A program made the translations under genes and the position numbers. 64,000 nucleotides of DNA from Voacanga thouarsii (taxonomy: Eukaryota; Streptophyta; Magnoliopsida; Gentianales; Apocynaceae): contig JANUWF010001813.1 of the NCBI GenBank assembly GCA_026120185.1, forward strand, positions 1,054,001-1,118,000, given 5' to 3'. Positions 22,105 to 33,170 of the stretch are shown piece by piece. The notes under the pieces were generated by a model. The model saw only the letters and a program-made list of their open reading frames with translations. It did no database searches and was not told the origin of the DNA. The first letter of the stretch is position 1, and every line of letters begins with the position of its first letter.

Positions 22105-22526
22105 AAGCTTGAAAAATAAGAGAACATGAACACATAGTCTGGAAACCATAAAACCAAAAAAACACACAGAGGGTAGCGGAAGGTAAAAATATTTTATACC
22201 TGTACACTTGGATGTTGTTTTTGGTGCCGGAGTGGATGATGAAACCACTGGGACTTCCTTGTGCCTGGAAGACATCTCTGGTTCAAAGCCTGTAATCCTT
22301 TAGCTACATCATGCTTGCATGAACGCAAATGCTTCTTGAGAACTCAGAATATTCCACCGCCAATTACTCATTGGTGATACAACTTAAGTGAGGGAAATCA
22401 CAGTCGCAAAACACTTCTTGACTCTTTGTTATTGATTAGCAAAATTAAGAAAACAAAAATGAGAAGAATGAACGAGAGAGAGAGAGAAGACGAACAAGGC
22501 TTTTGGGGTTTTTTTTTATCAAAATG

Positions 22527-22527
<1 letters not shown>
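22105..22527 (-). repeat. LTR 3' (U5) end of a minus-strand copia element
   Basis: The reverse complement aligns with the U5 part of the other copia LTRs, such as the block cattgtgttcaccgac... gaatattctgagttctcaag, gcgttcatgcaagc and the final cttatttttcaagcttc. The last matches the end of the 26,218-28,163 LTR (atttattttctagcttca). No primer site follows; pol sequence starts instead. Confidence 0.7.

Positions 22528-22559
<32 letters not shown>
22528..22559 (+). repeat. (TA)n microsatellite
   Basis: An uninterrupted AT/TA run of about 30 bases at the border between the LTR fragment and the LINE remnant. Confidence 0.95.
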
Positions 22560-22563
<4 letters not shown>

Positions 22564-23925
22564 CAAAGGATATGTACAAAGAGGATCGCTAGTTAATAGA
22601 TAGGCTCCTATTAACTAGTCATATCAAATACAATTATCAAAATGGGTTAAAACATAAGGGTTCAAGGTAAATATAATTATCTACACATGTGTTTTGATCT
22701 ACTTTGCAAGGTCCATCGGTTGGCAAGCAGCTTTTTCAAAAAGTGCCTTGTTACACGCCATCTAGATGTAGTAGTACATGGCTGCCATTGCAGTAGCTTT
22801 AGCCTTTGCAAGCCACGAAGTCCCATGATTAGCCCATTTAAACCATTTTAGGCAAGTGGTGGATATATTCATAGCCCACAGTAATCGAGCCATGCCTTAA
22901 TGGCCTCCTAGACTTGTGTTGAAACCACGCAATTGAAGAATAAATGCTCGGTCATCTCTAGTTGCACCTTGCACAAGAGACACGACATGTCATCTGGGCG
23001 AAATGCTAGTGAATCCTTAGTTTTCAACCGTCATAGGGCCATACCGTAAATGAGTGCTTCGGTGTGAGTCCCTATTTCCAAATGGTGTTAGCCTAGTGGG
23101 CCTTCGATTTTGATAGTCTAAGGTAATTGTAGGCCTGTATGGTTAGCGGTGTAGTGCCTAGTTCCCATATCTGCAGTAGATATGCTGCTCGATCCACATC
23201 CCATTCCCTCTCCAGTATGGAGTCACATATTGATAGTAACTTTCTAAATAACAGAGAGTGGTCCCGGTGGTGCTCCATTTCCCAAATGGATCTACCGTCC
23301 AGGTAGTAATGAGCAAGCAACTTAACCCATAGAGATTGCTTCTTAGCTTGAATGTCCTAAAGTATTCTGGCTAGTAGAGCATCATTCCATATTTCTAGAT
23401 TTCTCAAACCCAATCCCTCTTCAATCTTAGATAGGCAAACATCTCTCTAGGCCACCAGTGCATGCTTGGAGTCCCATAGAAAGTCCCTGGCCATTTTGTC
23501 CAGCTAGTGGAGGACCACTGCCGGTGTCGGGAGGATAGACAGCCAGAAGCAGTCCACACCTTACAAGACAGCTTGGACCAATTGCAGACGGCCTATATAA
23601 AACAAAGACCGTGCCGACCATCTACCAATGTAAGAACTGATCCTGTTCAGTAACGGTTTGTAGAAGGAAGTTCTTATTTTGCCAAGCATGATTGGTATAC
23701 CCAAGTAGTGGAAAGGAAAGGTCCCCAGTGGGATACCCGTTTCTGCTATAAGATCTTCCTATTCACATAGTCCCATCCCAGTTAGATAGAGATTGGACTT
23801 ATCCTTGTTGGTTTCCAAACCCGAACAGTGTCGTAGTTCATCAAGGTAGTGAATTAGCGTTCGGATTGATAGAGTGTCCCCTCTGGCGAACAACATGAGA
23901 TCATTAGCAGCTTGGTCTTCTTCTT
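22560..23925 (-). pseudogene. 5'-truncated LINE (L1-type) ORF2 remnant
   Basis: Minus-strand translation shows the end of a non-LTR reverse transcriptase (NDLMLFARGDTLSIRTLIHY, HCSGLETNKDKSNLY, about 23,925-23,765). Farther along come GLGLRNLEIWNDALLARIL and KKQSLWVKLLAHYYLDGRSI (23,400-23,270). A zinc-binding zf-RVT region follows (DDMSCLLCKVQLEMTEHLFF at about 22,990-22,930) and then the plant-LINE tail AKAKATAMAAMYYY and IKTHV near 22,670. It has several stops and at least one frameshift between the last two domains. ORF1, endonuclease and most of the reverse transcriptase are missing, the usual result of incomplete target-primed insertion. Confidence 0.85.
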
Positions 23926-23929
23926 CGTT

Positions 23930-24148
23930 TCTTTCTTCTATAATTTTTTCCAGAAAGCTTCTACAATTCATCTTGTGACTTCCTCAGACGTCTTCTTTGT
24001 TCCAAATTTCAAACAAAAACAAACCAACATCTGCCAATACCCTTTAAATTTGAGTTTATGCACTTTGCTATGGAAAACATTAAATTACAACAGCTTCCTA
24101 AACCTCAATCGTGAGGTGTACAGAGCATCTATCCCATACAAAAACAAT
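23930..24148 (-). mobile_element. copia leader, distal part (split by solo LTR)
   Basis: Read on the minus strand this continues the sequence at 26,123-26,204. It contains gtacacctcacgattgagg, the same landmark as gtacgcctcacagttgagg at 2,788 in Copia A. It is therefore the leader of the element whose 5' LTR lies at 26,218-28,163. Confidence 0.65.
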
Positions 24149-24153
24149 GAAGG
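24149..24153 (+). repeat. target-site duplication, left copy (GAAGG)
   Basis: GAAGG precedes the terminus TGTTGGGTAT and is repeated exactly at 26,118-26,122. Confidence 0.92.
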
Positions 24154-26117
24154 TGTTGGGTATCTCATGCGTATCATATACAGCGCAGCGAAAAATTTAA
24201 AACTGAGATGCCATCCCAGGATCCGCATATGTGTGAAAACAAGACATATATATATAAAACAAAGAAATAAAGATAATAGCTTTTACCTTTCTTTGTTGGT
24301 GTGGAAAATAAAATTTTCCTTCTTCAAGTATGATAATTGTGATGCGATCCAGCAATCCTCTTGAAAAATAACCACGAGAGTTGTATGTCCAACCACTATA
24401 ATCACAGTGTGTGATTATCTCTAACAGAAATCCACACGGAGGATCTCACTCAAGCACCAAGATTTTCTGTGCTAGCAGAAAACAAAAATGGTGGCTGGGG
24501 TTTTTCTTCCTTGTTCTTCTTGATCAGCAAAACCAGGGAAAGAAGAAGAAGAAGAAGAGTCTTGGTTTTCCTCTTGGAAAGAGTCACACGAGAGAGAGAG
24601 ATTGTCTAGAGAACATAAAGATCACATCCTTATTAATCTCTTGTAAGGATGGCCCAACACACATTATCTCATATGTGTTGATGAAAAGCAGCATTGACAC
24701 CCATTCCTTCATGTGTGCCCTTTTGTTTTTTGTTTTTTTAGAATTGGATCATATGACCTTTAGTTTTCATGTTTTGTTTTTCTTGTGTGACCATTGAAGT
24801 CATACAAAAAGCTCAACAATAAAACCACTTTGGTTATATCTCATACAACCAAAAGCCTCTACAAAAAACACATCTAAGAATTCCAAACAATTCTCCAATT
24901 GTAATTAGAACCCATCAAGTTCTCAAAATTACAAATTGGCCTATCAATTATAACTAATTATAATTTGGCCACATCAACTTCTCTTTCTCGTGATAAATCC
25001 CACTATGTTATCAAATAACATCTTGAGTATATATTCCTCTTTTGTGTGTAACCTATTAGGTTTCCCAATCAATTGGTAGTGAACATGAATTAATCCAAAC
25101 ATCTTTGAGATTAATAATCCTTAATTAATTCTAATCAGGATTGGTTTATTAATTCATCAATTAATAAACCCATATTCCCAAATCATAAGCGGTATCTAGC
25201 AACACATCATGACCACTCAAGAGTCCAGGAAGTCAAGTGGCTTGACATGAACCCTTCAATAACAAACTACAGTGCAATTAACTCATTTCACTATACAATA
25301 TCTCATTCGGTTTTGAGTACGAAATTAGTGCCAACTCCCTCCAGAATATATATTAATTCTGACTATAACTATACTTGTACCAAGAACCCACTACTCTCAA
25401 TGTGTCTCAATTGGAACCCTTTCCAATACACATACGCCATGGCCAAGGACTTATGAGTAGTAATTCCTACAAGTGGCCGTGAGATATTCGTCCCTACTAT
25501 TAGGAGTGGTGAATCCTTTATTAACCCTCTCAACTACTTTCGTGTATCCCACAATGTACCTAATATCCATCTCAAAGGCGCCCCTCGATTGAGCTCCGGA
25601 GATTGGAATCAAAGTACAAGGCTCAACAAACAAAGTACTTTAAAGATCTCAAGTCTAAGGATACTTGCACCTTTGCTATGTTAAGATTATATCACTGGCA
25701 CTAAATAGTTATCCATGTGATTATCTCATAGCTAGGTCATCCAATGAACTTGTTCCACTAACAAGCACCCATGTGTTAACTTTGAGTATCCCAATACTCA
25801 CGGATATGAGAACCACCACCTGATCAAGATTAGGAAGTTTTAACACATGCTAGTCTTAACGCATTAATGATGTCATGTCTTATTAATATTATGACTAGAG
25901 ACTATTTAAGTACTAACACTATACAATGTAGTAGGAATCTCATATCATGATCTCTATCATGATTTCCTTAACACAGTGTCGTACTAGGGACTTTATCCAA
26001 CAGTTATATTACTCAAAAGTAATCAAAAGAAACTGTAAGATAAATAATGCCTTTTATGAAATAAAAATGTGTCATATACAAGGTACAAGTGATTGCCTCT
26101 AGGGCACAACACTAACA
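24154..26117 (-). mobile_element. copia-type solo LTR with perfect duplication
   Basis: 1,964 bases, TG...CA ends, flanked by GAAGG on both sides. Read on the minus strand it opens TGTTAGTGTTGTGCCCTAG, resembling the Copia C LTR start (TGTTGGGGATATGCCCTAG). It ends gcatgagatacccaaca. There are no coding domains or second LTR; the plus-strand frames at 24,411-24,797 and 25,247-25,456 are chance. It inserted into the leader of the minus-strand copia element and then lost its body by LTR-LTR recombination. Confidence 0.9.
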
Positions 26118-26122
26118 GAAGG
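26118..26122 (+). repeat. target-site duplication, right copy (GAAGG)
   Basis: Exact partner of 24,149-24,153. Confidence 0.92.
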
Positions 26123-26204
26123 TTCACATGGATTTAATCAAACAAGTATTTGGCCAATTTTATTAACTAACATGCATGCTTCCTAAGGAATTCAAAGCTT
26201 CACT
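26123..26204 (-). mobile_element. copia leader, proximal part
   Basis: Lies directly downstream (minus strand) of the primer site at 26,205-26,215 and is continuous with 23,930-24,148 once the solo LTR is removed. Confidence 0.7.
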
Positions 26205-26215
26205 CTCTGATACCA
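26205..26215 (-). other. primer binding site
   Basis: The minus strand reads TGGTATCAGAG two bases after the LTR end AGCTTCA, giving the orientation of this copia element. Confidence 0.88.
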
Positions 26216-26217
26216 AT

Positions 26218-28163
26218 TGAAGCTAGAAAATAAATATAGGAGCATGCATACATAGAACAAAAGCCAAAACAATGCATAGAACACATCGAAAGATGGGACT
26301 TTTAAAAATTTATACCTCTGCACGTTAAATTCTTCTTTGGCACTGAAGGATTTAAGTGAACAACTGGTACGCTTGCTACACTCGTTGAATCTTCTTATTG
26401 AAATCCTGTTATGCATCTGCTACATCTCATTTGCATGAATGCCAATATCTTTTGAGACTCAGAATATTCCTCTACCTAATCTCTTGTTGGTGAAATAAAT
26501 AGGTTGGGAAATACTGGTCTCTATACTTCTCGATTCTCCGTTATTAATAAACAAAATCAAGAAGAACCAAAAAAATGAACGAGAGAGATAGAGAGAGAAA
26601 GGAAGGCTGTTTTGGGTTTTTTTTTTTCTCACAATTCACCATAGTGTCTTCACCGAATGAATAACACATGACTCACATATGATAACCAAAATACTAGGGT
26701 TTTGATATTTCAAGATACCGGATGTTTTGAAATTTCAAAACACCCAAAAGTTTTCAACAAAAGAGGTTTGGCTTAGCCTAAACCTTTCTATCCCGTGTAT
26801 GAAAAAAACCTTTTGGTCTAGGCTATTAGAACATAATTATTTTTATTATTTTCCTTGGACCCAAAGAGTCTAAAATAATAAACATTAATTATTTATTTTT
26901 TGAACCTATAAAATAATCCAATAAATAATTAATGAGCCCAAATAAACCAAAATAATTATTGAAGCCTTTTTATCTAGTTTAGGCCAAGTTAATGTTTCTA
27001 ATTATTTAACTGGGCTTAGGCCTTGTATAATTAATTAACCAATTAAATTAGATAGTAATTTTAATTTAATTTCTCTCGTTCTTTTATTTAATTCCAGTCC
27101 AATAATAATGTAGACTTCCTTAATAAAATAAAATTATTTTTAACTGAGACCATTTCCTCAATCCAAAAATAATTAGGACTTATTTCGAGGATAAAAAAAA
27201 CACATCGCCTTGACTACTAAAATGATCAAAATACCCCTATTATATAAATAGCTATATTTTGTATTTTAAATATTTTATAATATCACCATAAGAAAATATT
27301 AACCCCAAGGACAATGTTGCGTTAGCTATGTCTCCAACCTACAGGTGAAATGACTAAAATACCCCTCTACATATCGTCGTGCATATAGACAGGAAAAAAG
27401 TGTACTAACACCTCTCTAAAAGACATCTACCATCCTTAGGCTTCTAGTCCAATGATCCATGACTTCTTAGAATATTTTTGCTTTTTAAGGGAGCTACCTT
27501 AAAGTAAATATCCAAGTCATATTCCCCAGAGCCTTGGATAATTACATCATTCAGATAACCAAAAAGGACGATATAGTGTAAAAGCTATCTTGTACAAATT
27601 TGTCTTAACTAACTAGTTATATATACTCAACATATAAGTATATTAGTTTTACAATAGAACCTCAACTATTGTACATCAAAGCATACGTTTCTAGCTTCGT
27701 CAGACCACCAACTCATACTCAAGCTGTAGAGTATAAGTCCACGCTGTAGCAGTAGTAGTCTACGTTTCTACCACATAGTACTTTTAAAACTCACTACTAC
27801 AGATCCAGTTCTATGCATTCAGAATATACTTGTGTTATGTAATGAGAAGACTACTCATTAGTTAAAGGTAAGCCATTCTTCATTTAGAATTCATAACACA
27901 ATAACCTTGCCATGATGAGATTCTCATTCTCATCATTCGGTTAAGAACAATATTTTATGTGTTAAGTAACCCACAGTCCATACCTTACTATGAAAGACCT
28001 CCATTCACATGAACTATTTACTTAAGTACAATAGGTATTTTCCAATGAAATTGTACACAAAAGTAAAAAAGAATTCACAAATAATTTCTGAGAATAAAAC
28101 TTTTACTAATATAAATAAAAAATTACATTAGAAACCTAGTCTAAGAGGGCATACATCCCAACA
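26218..28163 (-). repeat. 5' LTR of a minus-strand copia element
   Basis: About 1.95 kb. Read on the minus strand it starts TGTTGGGATGTATGCC, passes cttagactaggtttctaatg and a tcatagtaaggtatggactg block, and ends ctagcttca before the primer site. It aligns over its length with the LTRs at 7,836, 9,841 and 13,440 but is clearly diverged. A CT-rich run (gagagagatagagagag on the plus strand) lies at 26,580. The element body beyond the leader is replaced by the LINE and rearranged copia pieces below 23,930. Confidence 0.85.
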
Positions 28164-28277
28164 ACAATATTGCTCCAACTTCTAATCAATGCTTAATTGA
28201 TACCTCTCTGTTTCAAAATAGATATTTATATAACTATATGCACATATATTAAGGATTATGAAAATAATGATATTTTT

Positions 28278-28471
28278 TACTCCCTCTATCCTAAATTATC
28301 TATCTTATTTCTAGCTTAATTTGTGTCCCAAATTATTTGTCTCATTAGGAAATTAAAATTTAATATTCTAAATTTGCCCTCATTTAATAACACTCTATTT
28401 TCCAAATATATTAAATAATTTCTTCCCCCAACAAGTTATTCTGATTTAAATAATAGAAGAGAGAAGAAATT
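28278..28471 (+). mobile_element. Stowaway-like MITE, one end only
   Basis: A TA dinucleotide is followed by CTCCCTCTATCCTAAATTA, close to the CTCCCTCCGTCCC terminal repeat of plant Stowaway (Tc1/mariner-derived) MITEs. No matching inverted end is found before the truncated chromovirus LTR begins at about 28,472, so the right half has been lost. Confidence 0.6.
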
Positions 28472-29307
28472 TGGACACCTGGTATTGTTCAACCCCTTGC
28501 TACCTCAATGGTGATTAACGTCAGGATTGGAACCCTTGGCTTACGGTAGCAAGTAAAAGATTTAGTGTGCTGCGTGTACTTATTTTTCAGCGATGCATGG
28601 ATTGAGTTCTGTAGGCTGCGGTCTAAGTACAATGATAGGTGCAAGTTTGTGTACTTTTTCGGCGATGTACGATTTGAGTACTGGAGGCTGCGATCTCAGT
28701 ACAATGATACATGACGCCAAAAGCAAAAGTTGCGGGCTTTGCATACAAGCCGACCTTCTGTTGGAGAAGTGCCTGTGATTTAGAAATTAAGGCAATGATT
28801 TGAAATTGAAATATAGTTTCCAAAAATGATTGGGTTCTGAATAAACTCTTTCTGAGAGAGTTTTGGAGTTGTTTCCAGTGAACAAATGAAATGCTTGCCC
28901 CACAAAAGCTTTATGTACTATGTTTCTTTACTAAAGCACTAGCACACACGAGACTCACTAGGTGATTTTTCACTCACACGTGTCTTTTATCTTACCCCTT
29001 TGTAAGATCCGGAGTTAAGCGGACCTACAGATAGAAGGACGATACCACAGTAACAACAGTTTAGGTCCAAACGTTTCCCTTTTGATAATGTACCTTATTA
29101 CTAATGTTGAATGAAAAATTTTCATATACGAGATTCTCTGTTGTATATATATATATATATGTGACCATCGGTGTAGGATGGTTGTATGGATCTGGACCTT
29201 GTATACTCTGTGGTTCTTTGTTATAAAGACCCCTTATCTAGGTAACTAGATGAGGCGACACCCGGTGTTGATATGCTTTCGCTATTATCTTTAGTAGAGG
29301 TGTTACA
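28472..29307 (+). repeat. chromovirus 5' LTR, only its last 0.84 kb
   Basis: Aligns with 45,353-46,125, from tggacacct through gttcaaccccttgctacctc to the end GTTACA. The first roughly 2.7 kb is missing at the MITE junction. A (TA)n run at 29,140-29,160 is longer than the matching run in the 3' copy (45,966). Confidence 0.87.
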
Positions 29308-29309
29308 AT

Positions 29310-29322
29310 TGGTATCAGAGCC
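29310..29322 (+). other. chromovirus primer binding site
   Basis: TGGTATCAGAGCC, complementary to tRNA-Met, two bases after the LTR terminus. Confidence 0.9.
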
Positions 29323-29355
29323 TAATTTTATAGAATTGTGGTATCATCATAGGGA

Positions 29356-30084
29356 TTGATAGTACTTTTTCATTGTGGAGGTATGATGGATAGCAATGAT
29401 AAGGGCATGCGCCCAATGGATGAGTGTAGTAATGATAAGAAAAAAGAGATAGGTGAGAATTCGGGTGTGAAAATATCTGGGAAGATTAGGATGATCTATC
29501 AAGTAGGCGTGCTGGGACGTTTTATCTTAACAGGGCCTGGTCCTGGCTGCCGTCATACACCCCGTCTTATCATAAACTTATTTGACTCGACAGTACCTAT
29601 TGTTACTCTATTTGTGTGAGACCTTAGTCTGGAGAGGACATTTACTCCCGAGAGGATATCGTCGTCACGTAGTCAGATAGAGAAGGTAGGTGGCGATTCT
29701 GATAAGGTTGATGGCGATATTAAACCATGCCATCAGGATAATGATAAGGAGAACAGTATCCCCGATGGTGCAGTATTGTCTAAGGATGACAAAGAGGTAT
29801 TTGGCGGGGATATTCTAGGAGTATTAGGGGAAGAGATGCCAAGACTGGAGGTTGTTGAGGCTGGAGGGGATCAAGAGATACCCAAGGTAGTGATGCCTAT
29901 GCTCGAGCTCGAGAAAGAACTGGAGATAGACCCAGAGATACTGGCTTGGTTGCACCCTGATGTGGATGAAGATGAGAGATTTAATGCAGTCGAGTCCTAT
30001 ACAATTTCTACTAATTCAGGACCTCCCGTTTTAGATAGTGATAATGATGAACAGGAGGATGAGATGTGGATATATGTAGTATGA
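29356..30084 (+). pseudogene. unrecognised acidic reading frame in place of gag
   Basis: One frame runs 243 codons from the ATG at 29,356 to TGA at 30,084, with a single in-frame TGA at 29,617-29,619. That stop could be a mutated CGA. The second half is strongly acidic, with patches such as LELEKELEIDPEILAW and HPDVDEDERF and a C-terminal SDNDEQEDEMW. I see no gag motif, zinc knuckle or catalytic motif, and I do not recognise the protein. It lies 34 bases after the primer site, where chromovirus gag normally starts. It could be a diverged gag N-terminus, an extra element gene or captured host sequence. Confidence 0.5.
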
Positions 30085-30349
30085 TATGTACAGTTTGGCC
30101 AATGTATATGACGTGTGCTTGGCACACGAAGTTTGTACTGGCTTGTGTTTGAGGAGAATGAATATATGTTATGATCTTGCTATATGCACTATAGCCCTTT
30201 TGTATCTGTTCTTGAGTTATATTATATCGTTTTACCAGCAAAACCATATGAATTGTACGAATGTCTCCTTAATGAACTTTTAGACGATTATCATGAACTA
30301 CTTGAAATAACACTAAGCCAATAATGGAGGAACCGCATATGGAAGGTCC
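30085..30349 (+). other. no recognisable feature (spacer in chromovirus)
   Basis: A 265-base A+T-rich stretch between the acidic reading frame and the degraded gag tail. No motif or repeat is evident; overlapping short frames on both strands look like chance. Confidence 0.5.
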
Positions 30350-30760
30350 CCATCTTATAACTTTGGACAATCTTATGTTCCAAACTTTTAGAAAATGGCT
30401 GATATCATTTAACAGTTGATTGAGACTATCACTAGAGTCAATGAGAATACTAGAATAAATGAAAATATGAGTAAGAGAATTTGAAATGGACTTCGAAGTA
30501 TGAGTTAGAAAAGACTTGGGGACCTCGATGGCAAAAGAAAGGTAAGATGTAAAGAAGGGGAGGCCCGACTAGAGGACAACCCTTTTTTAGATATTTTAAT
30601 TGTGGGAAGATAGGGTATAAGAGATTCAATTACCCTCATCCTTGAAGGATAGGAGGATGAAGTCGGCCGGGAAAGAAATAATCAAGGGCAAAGGTCAGGA
30701 CTAGAAAAAAAGAACCTAGGACAAGCTTCTATCTCTAGACCTGGACCTGTTAAACCACAA
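30350..30760 (+). pseudogene. gag: chromovirus gag C-terminal remnant with decayed zinc knuckle
   Basis: Translation around 30,590-30,650 gives RYFNCGKIGYKRFNYPHP, the position and outline of a nucleocapsid zinc knuckle, but the first and last cysteine and the histidine of C-x2-C-x4-H-x4-C are missing. Upstream words such as MADII-QLIETITRVNEN are interrupted by stops. The main capsid domain is not recognisable. Confidence 0.55.
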
Positions 30761-31692
30761 ATGAATGTTCGAGTGATTGCATTGGAAAAGACGGATAATC
30801 GTGCCACAGTAGTGGAAGGTATGCTCCTTATTTTGAATTATAATGCTAAAGTATTAGTAGATCCCAGTTCTATGCATTCATTTGTTGCCGATTCATTTCT
30901 TGATACTATGGGGGATAAAAGGGGAAGAAACTTCATTATGAAATGATTATTAGTACTTCATTGGGAAAGTGAATGAATAGTGAGAAGGTACCATAAGGAA
31001 TGTAAGACTTTGGCGGAGATGAATTATTGGGAGGGGATTTGATATGTTTGCCCATAAAGGATTATGATACTGTCTTGGGCATAGATTGGCTATCTCAGCA
31101 TCATGCTCAAGTTGACTGTAGACATAAGGTAGTACAATTTCGTCGACTTGAAAAACCTATATTGGAATTTGTAGGTGAGGCTGGAAGGAAAAGTAATGCT
31201 TTTATATCAGGACTCAAGACCCTAAAGATAATTAGGAAAGGGTGTACTGGGTACTTAGCTTATGTGATTAACTAGCCAGGAGAGGTTAAGAAACCCGAAG
31301 ATGTTATTGTTATAAATGAATATTTAGATATTTTTCCAGCAGAATTAAAAGAATTACCACCAGAGAGAGAAGTAGAGTTTTCCATTGATTTAGTGCCATC
31401 AACAGAACCAATTTCAAGAACTCCTTATAAAATGGAACCTATAGAATTATAGGAACTTAAGAAACAAGTATAGGAATTAATGGAGCAAGAATTTTTTCGG
31501 CCTAGTAATTCACCTTAGGGAGTACATGCATTGTTTGATAGAAAAAAGATGAGTCACTACGGATGAGTAGAGATTATCAAGGATTGAATGTAGTAATGGT
31601 AAAGAATAACTACATATTGCCTATGGTTGATGAATTATTTAATCAGTTACAAGGAGTAGAATGATTCTCAAAGTTAGACTTGAGGCAGGGAT
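30761..31692 (+). pseudogene. pol: chromovirus protease and first part of reverse transcriptase
   Basis: Protease: ATVVEGMLLI, then VLVDPSSMHSFVADSF (retropepsin-like site, here DPS where family members usually have DPG or DSG). After a frame change comes YDTVLGIDWLSQHHAQVDC. Reverse transcriptase: FPAELKELPPEREVEFSIDL, PISRTPYKMEP, SRDYQGLNVVMVKNNY and LPMVDELFNQLQG, ending in FSKLDLRQGYY at 31,697. Stops replace expected Gln or Trp codons at 31,450, 31,471 and 31,516. The frame continues at 40,148 after Copia C. Confidence 0.83.
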
Positions 31693-31697
31693 ATTAC
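31693..31697 (+). repeat. target-site duplication of Copia C, left copy (ATTAC)
   Basis: ATTAC precedes TGTTGGGG and recurs at 40,143-40,147. Removing one copy and Copia C restores the chromovirus motif DLRQGYYYVRIQ. Confidence 0.95.
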
Positions 31698-33155
31698 TGT
31701 TGGGGATATGCCCTAGAGTCAATTTGTACTTATACAATTGTCATTATGTTTTATATAATAATATGAGGCTTTCCTTTCCATGAATAGTGAATTTTGTTTT
31801 GTTGGTCATCAAGTACGTGACTTGATAGTAAAACCCTACAATGAATACAATGACTATTCTAAAACTGTCCCTGATCGATTATTATTATTGGAATAATAAT
31901 AAATTAAGATTAGTATGTTTGTGACTTGATGGCTATGTTTTACTGGCCATGGATATTTGTGATATCGAGTCAAGACATAAATAAATGTTAGAGAACATTG
32001 TATTGGACATGACCCACTGTGAGAGTACTTCATGGAATATGTCATAAGTACTTTCTAGCCATAATAATATTGAAAGTCCTTCGACCTAAATTCATCATAG
32101 TTTCTTACTTGATAAATTCTATATTTTGACATTGTCTAAAGTTGTCTTTAACTAGATAATAAATTAGACTACCGTTGGATATAAAATAAATCAAGGAGAG
32201 GAATATGATTGATTGTGAAGGAATTTGTCCCTCTCAATTATGGGAGAGATATCCATGGGCCCCTTGATAAGTTAGACTCGTTAAAAATGCATGGCCGTGC
32301 TCAAATATATCAATCTAAGATATTGATATCATTTGTTTGAACAATCTACTATGAAATCAAGAAATAATTGATTAAGCTTAATAAGGATGACATGCTCCGT
32401 GCCTTATGCTTAATCTGGATATCGTGTGACAAAGGGACTAAATATAAAATTATGGTTTGGTTCAAAGAGATCACCGATCTTCATTTAACCTCGGATAGTT
32501 ATAATGTTTTGCTAGAAACCGCTTATAACTTGTGGGCCATTTAAATACGATTTAGGCATCGCTACAGTTGTTAAATGAACCTATAGGGTCACACAATAAG
32601 CGAACTTGTTAGGTTATTTTTCTCGGTGACCAAGTTCGATGAATCTGGATGATATCCAGCATTATAAGAATCGACTCGGTAAAATAATTAGTTAAATTAC
32701 CGAGATAATGGCAGTAATCTTATCATATCGCTTTAATTTAATTTGAATTTAAATTAGAATATGATAAGATATGATTAGGGTTGGACTCTAAGAGGTTCGA
32801 GGGTTTTTTAAGAAAACCCTAGCCGTCTTTCGATAGTCCAATTTTTCCGGTTGAGAACATTCGTGCCATTCTCTACCAGAGAAAGAAAAAGAAAAAACCT
32901 CTCAAACCCTAGGCGCTAGCACTCCCGGGTATCGAGTGAGTTCGCGGTGTGTATCCGTAGAGGACGTTCGCATACCGCAGATGTCCGGTGATTGTTCGGT
33001 CGAACGTACAACAACAAGCAACCGTAATCGAAGGATTTCGATTACAAAGAACTGTAGGTAACTCTTAATCGTTTACATCTTCTTAATCGTTTACTTGGGT
33101 CCTCTGGAGGGATTCGTAGATGTTTTCCGCGTTTAGGAGTCCACGAATCCCAACA
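31698..33155 (+). repeat. Copia C 5' LTR
   Basis: TGTTGGGGATATGCCC ... ATCCCAACA, 1,458 bases. It is closely matched by 38,687-40,142. The differences are mostly one- to three-base indels clustered in the last third, plus a few substitutions. Confidence 0.95.
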
Positions 33156-33157
33156 AG

Positions 33158-33170
33158 TGGTATCGTAGCA
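33158..33170 (+). other. Copia C primer binding site, variant
   Basis: TGGTATCGTAGCA follows the LTR end by two bases. The first seven bases match the tRNA-Met type site (TGGTATC). The next bases differ from the usual AGAGCC, so either a different tRNA-Met primes it or the site has mutated. Confidence 0.75.

Noticed and set aside
24411..24797. 128-codon plus-strand frame with a hydrophobic end
   Set aside because: It lies inside a solo LTR bounded by perfect duplications, with no domain and low-complexity stretches.
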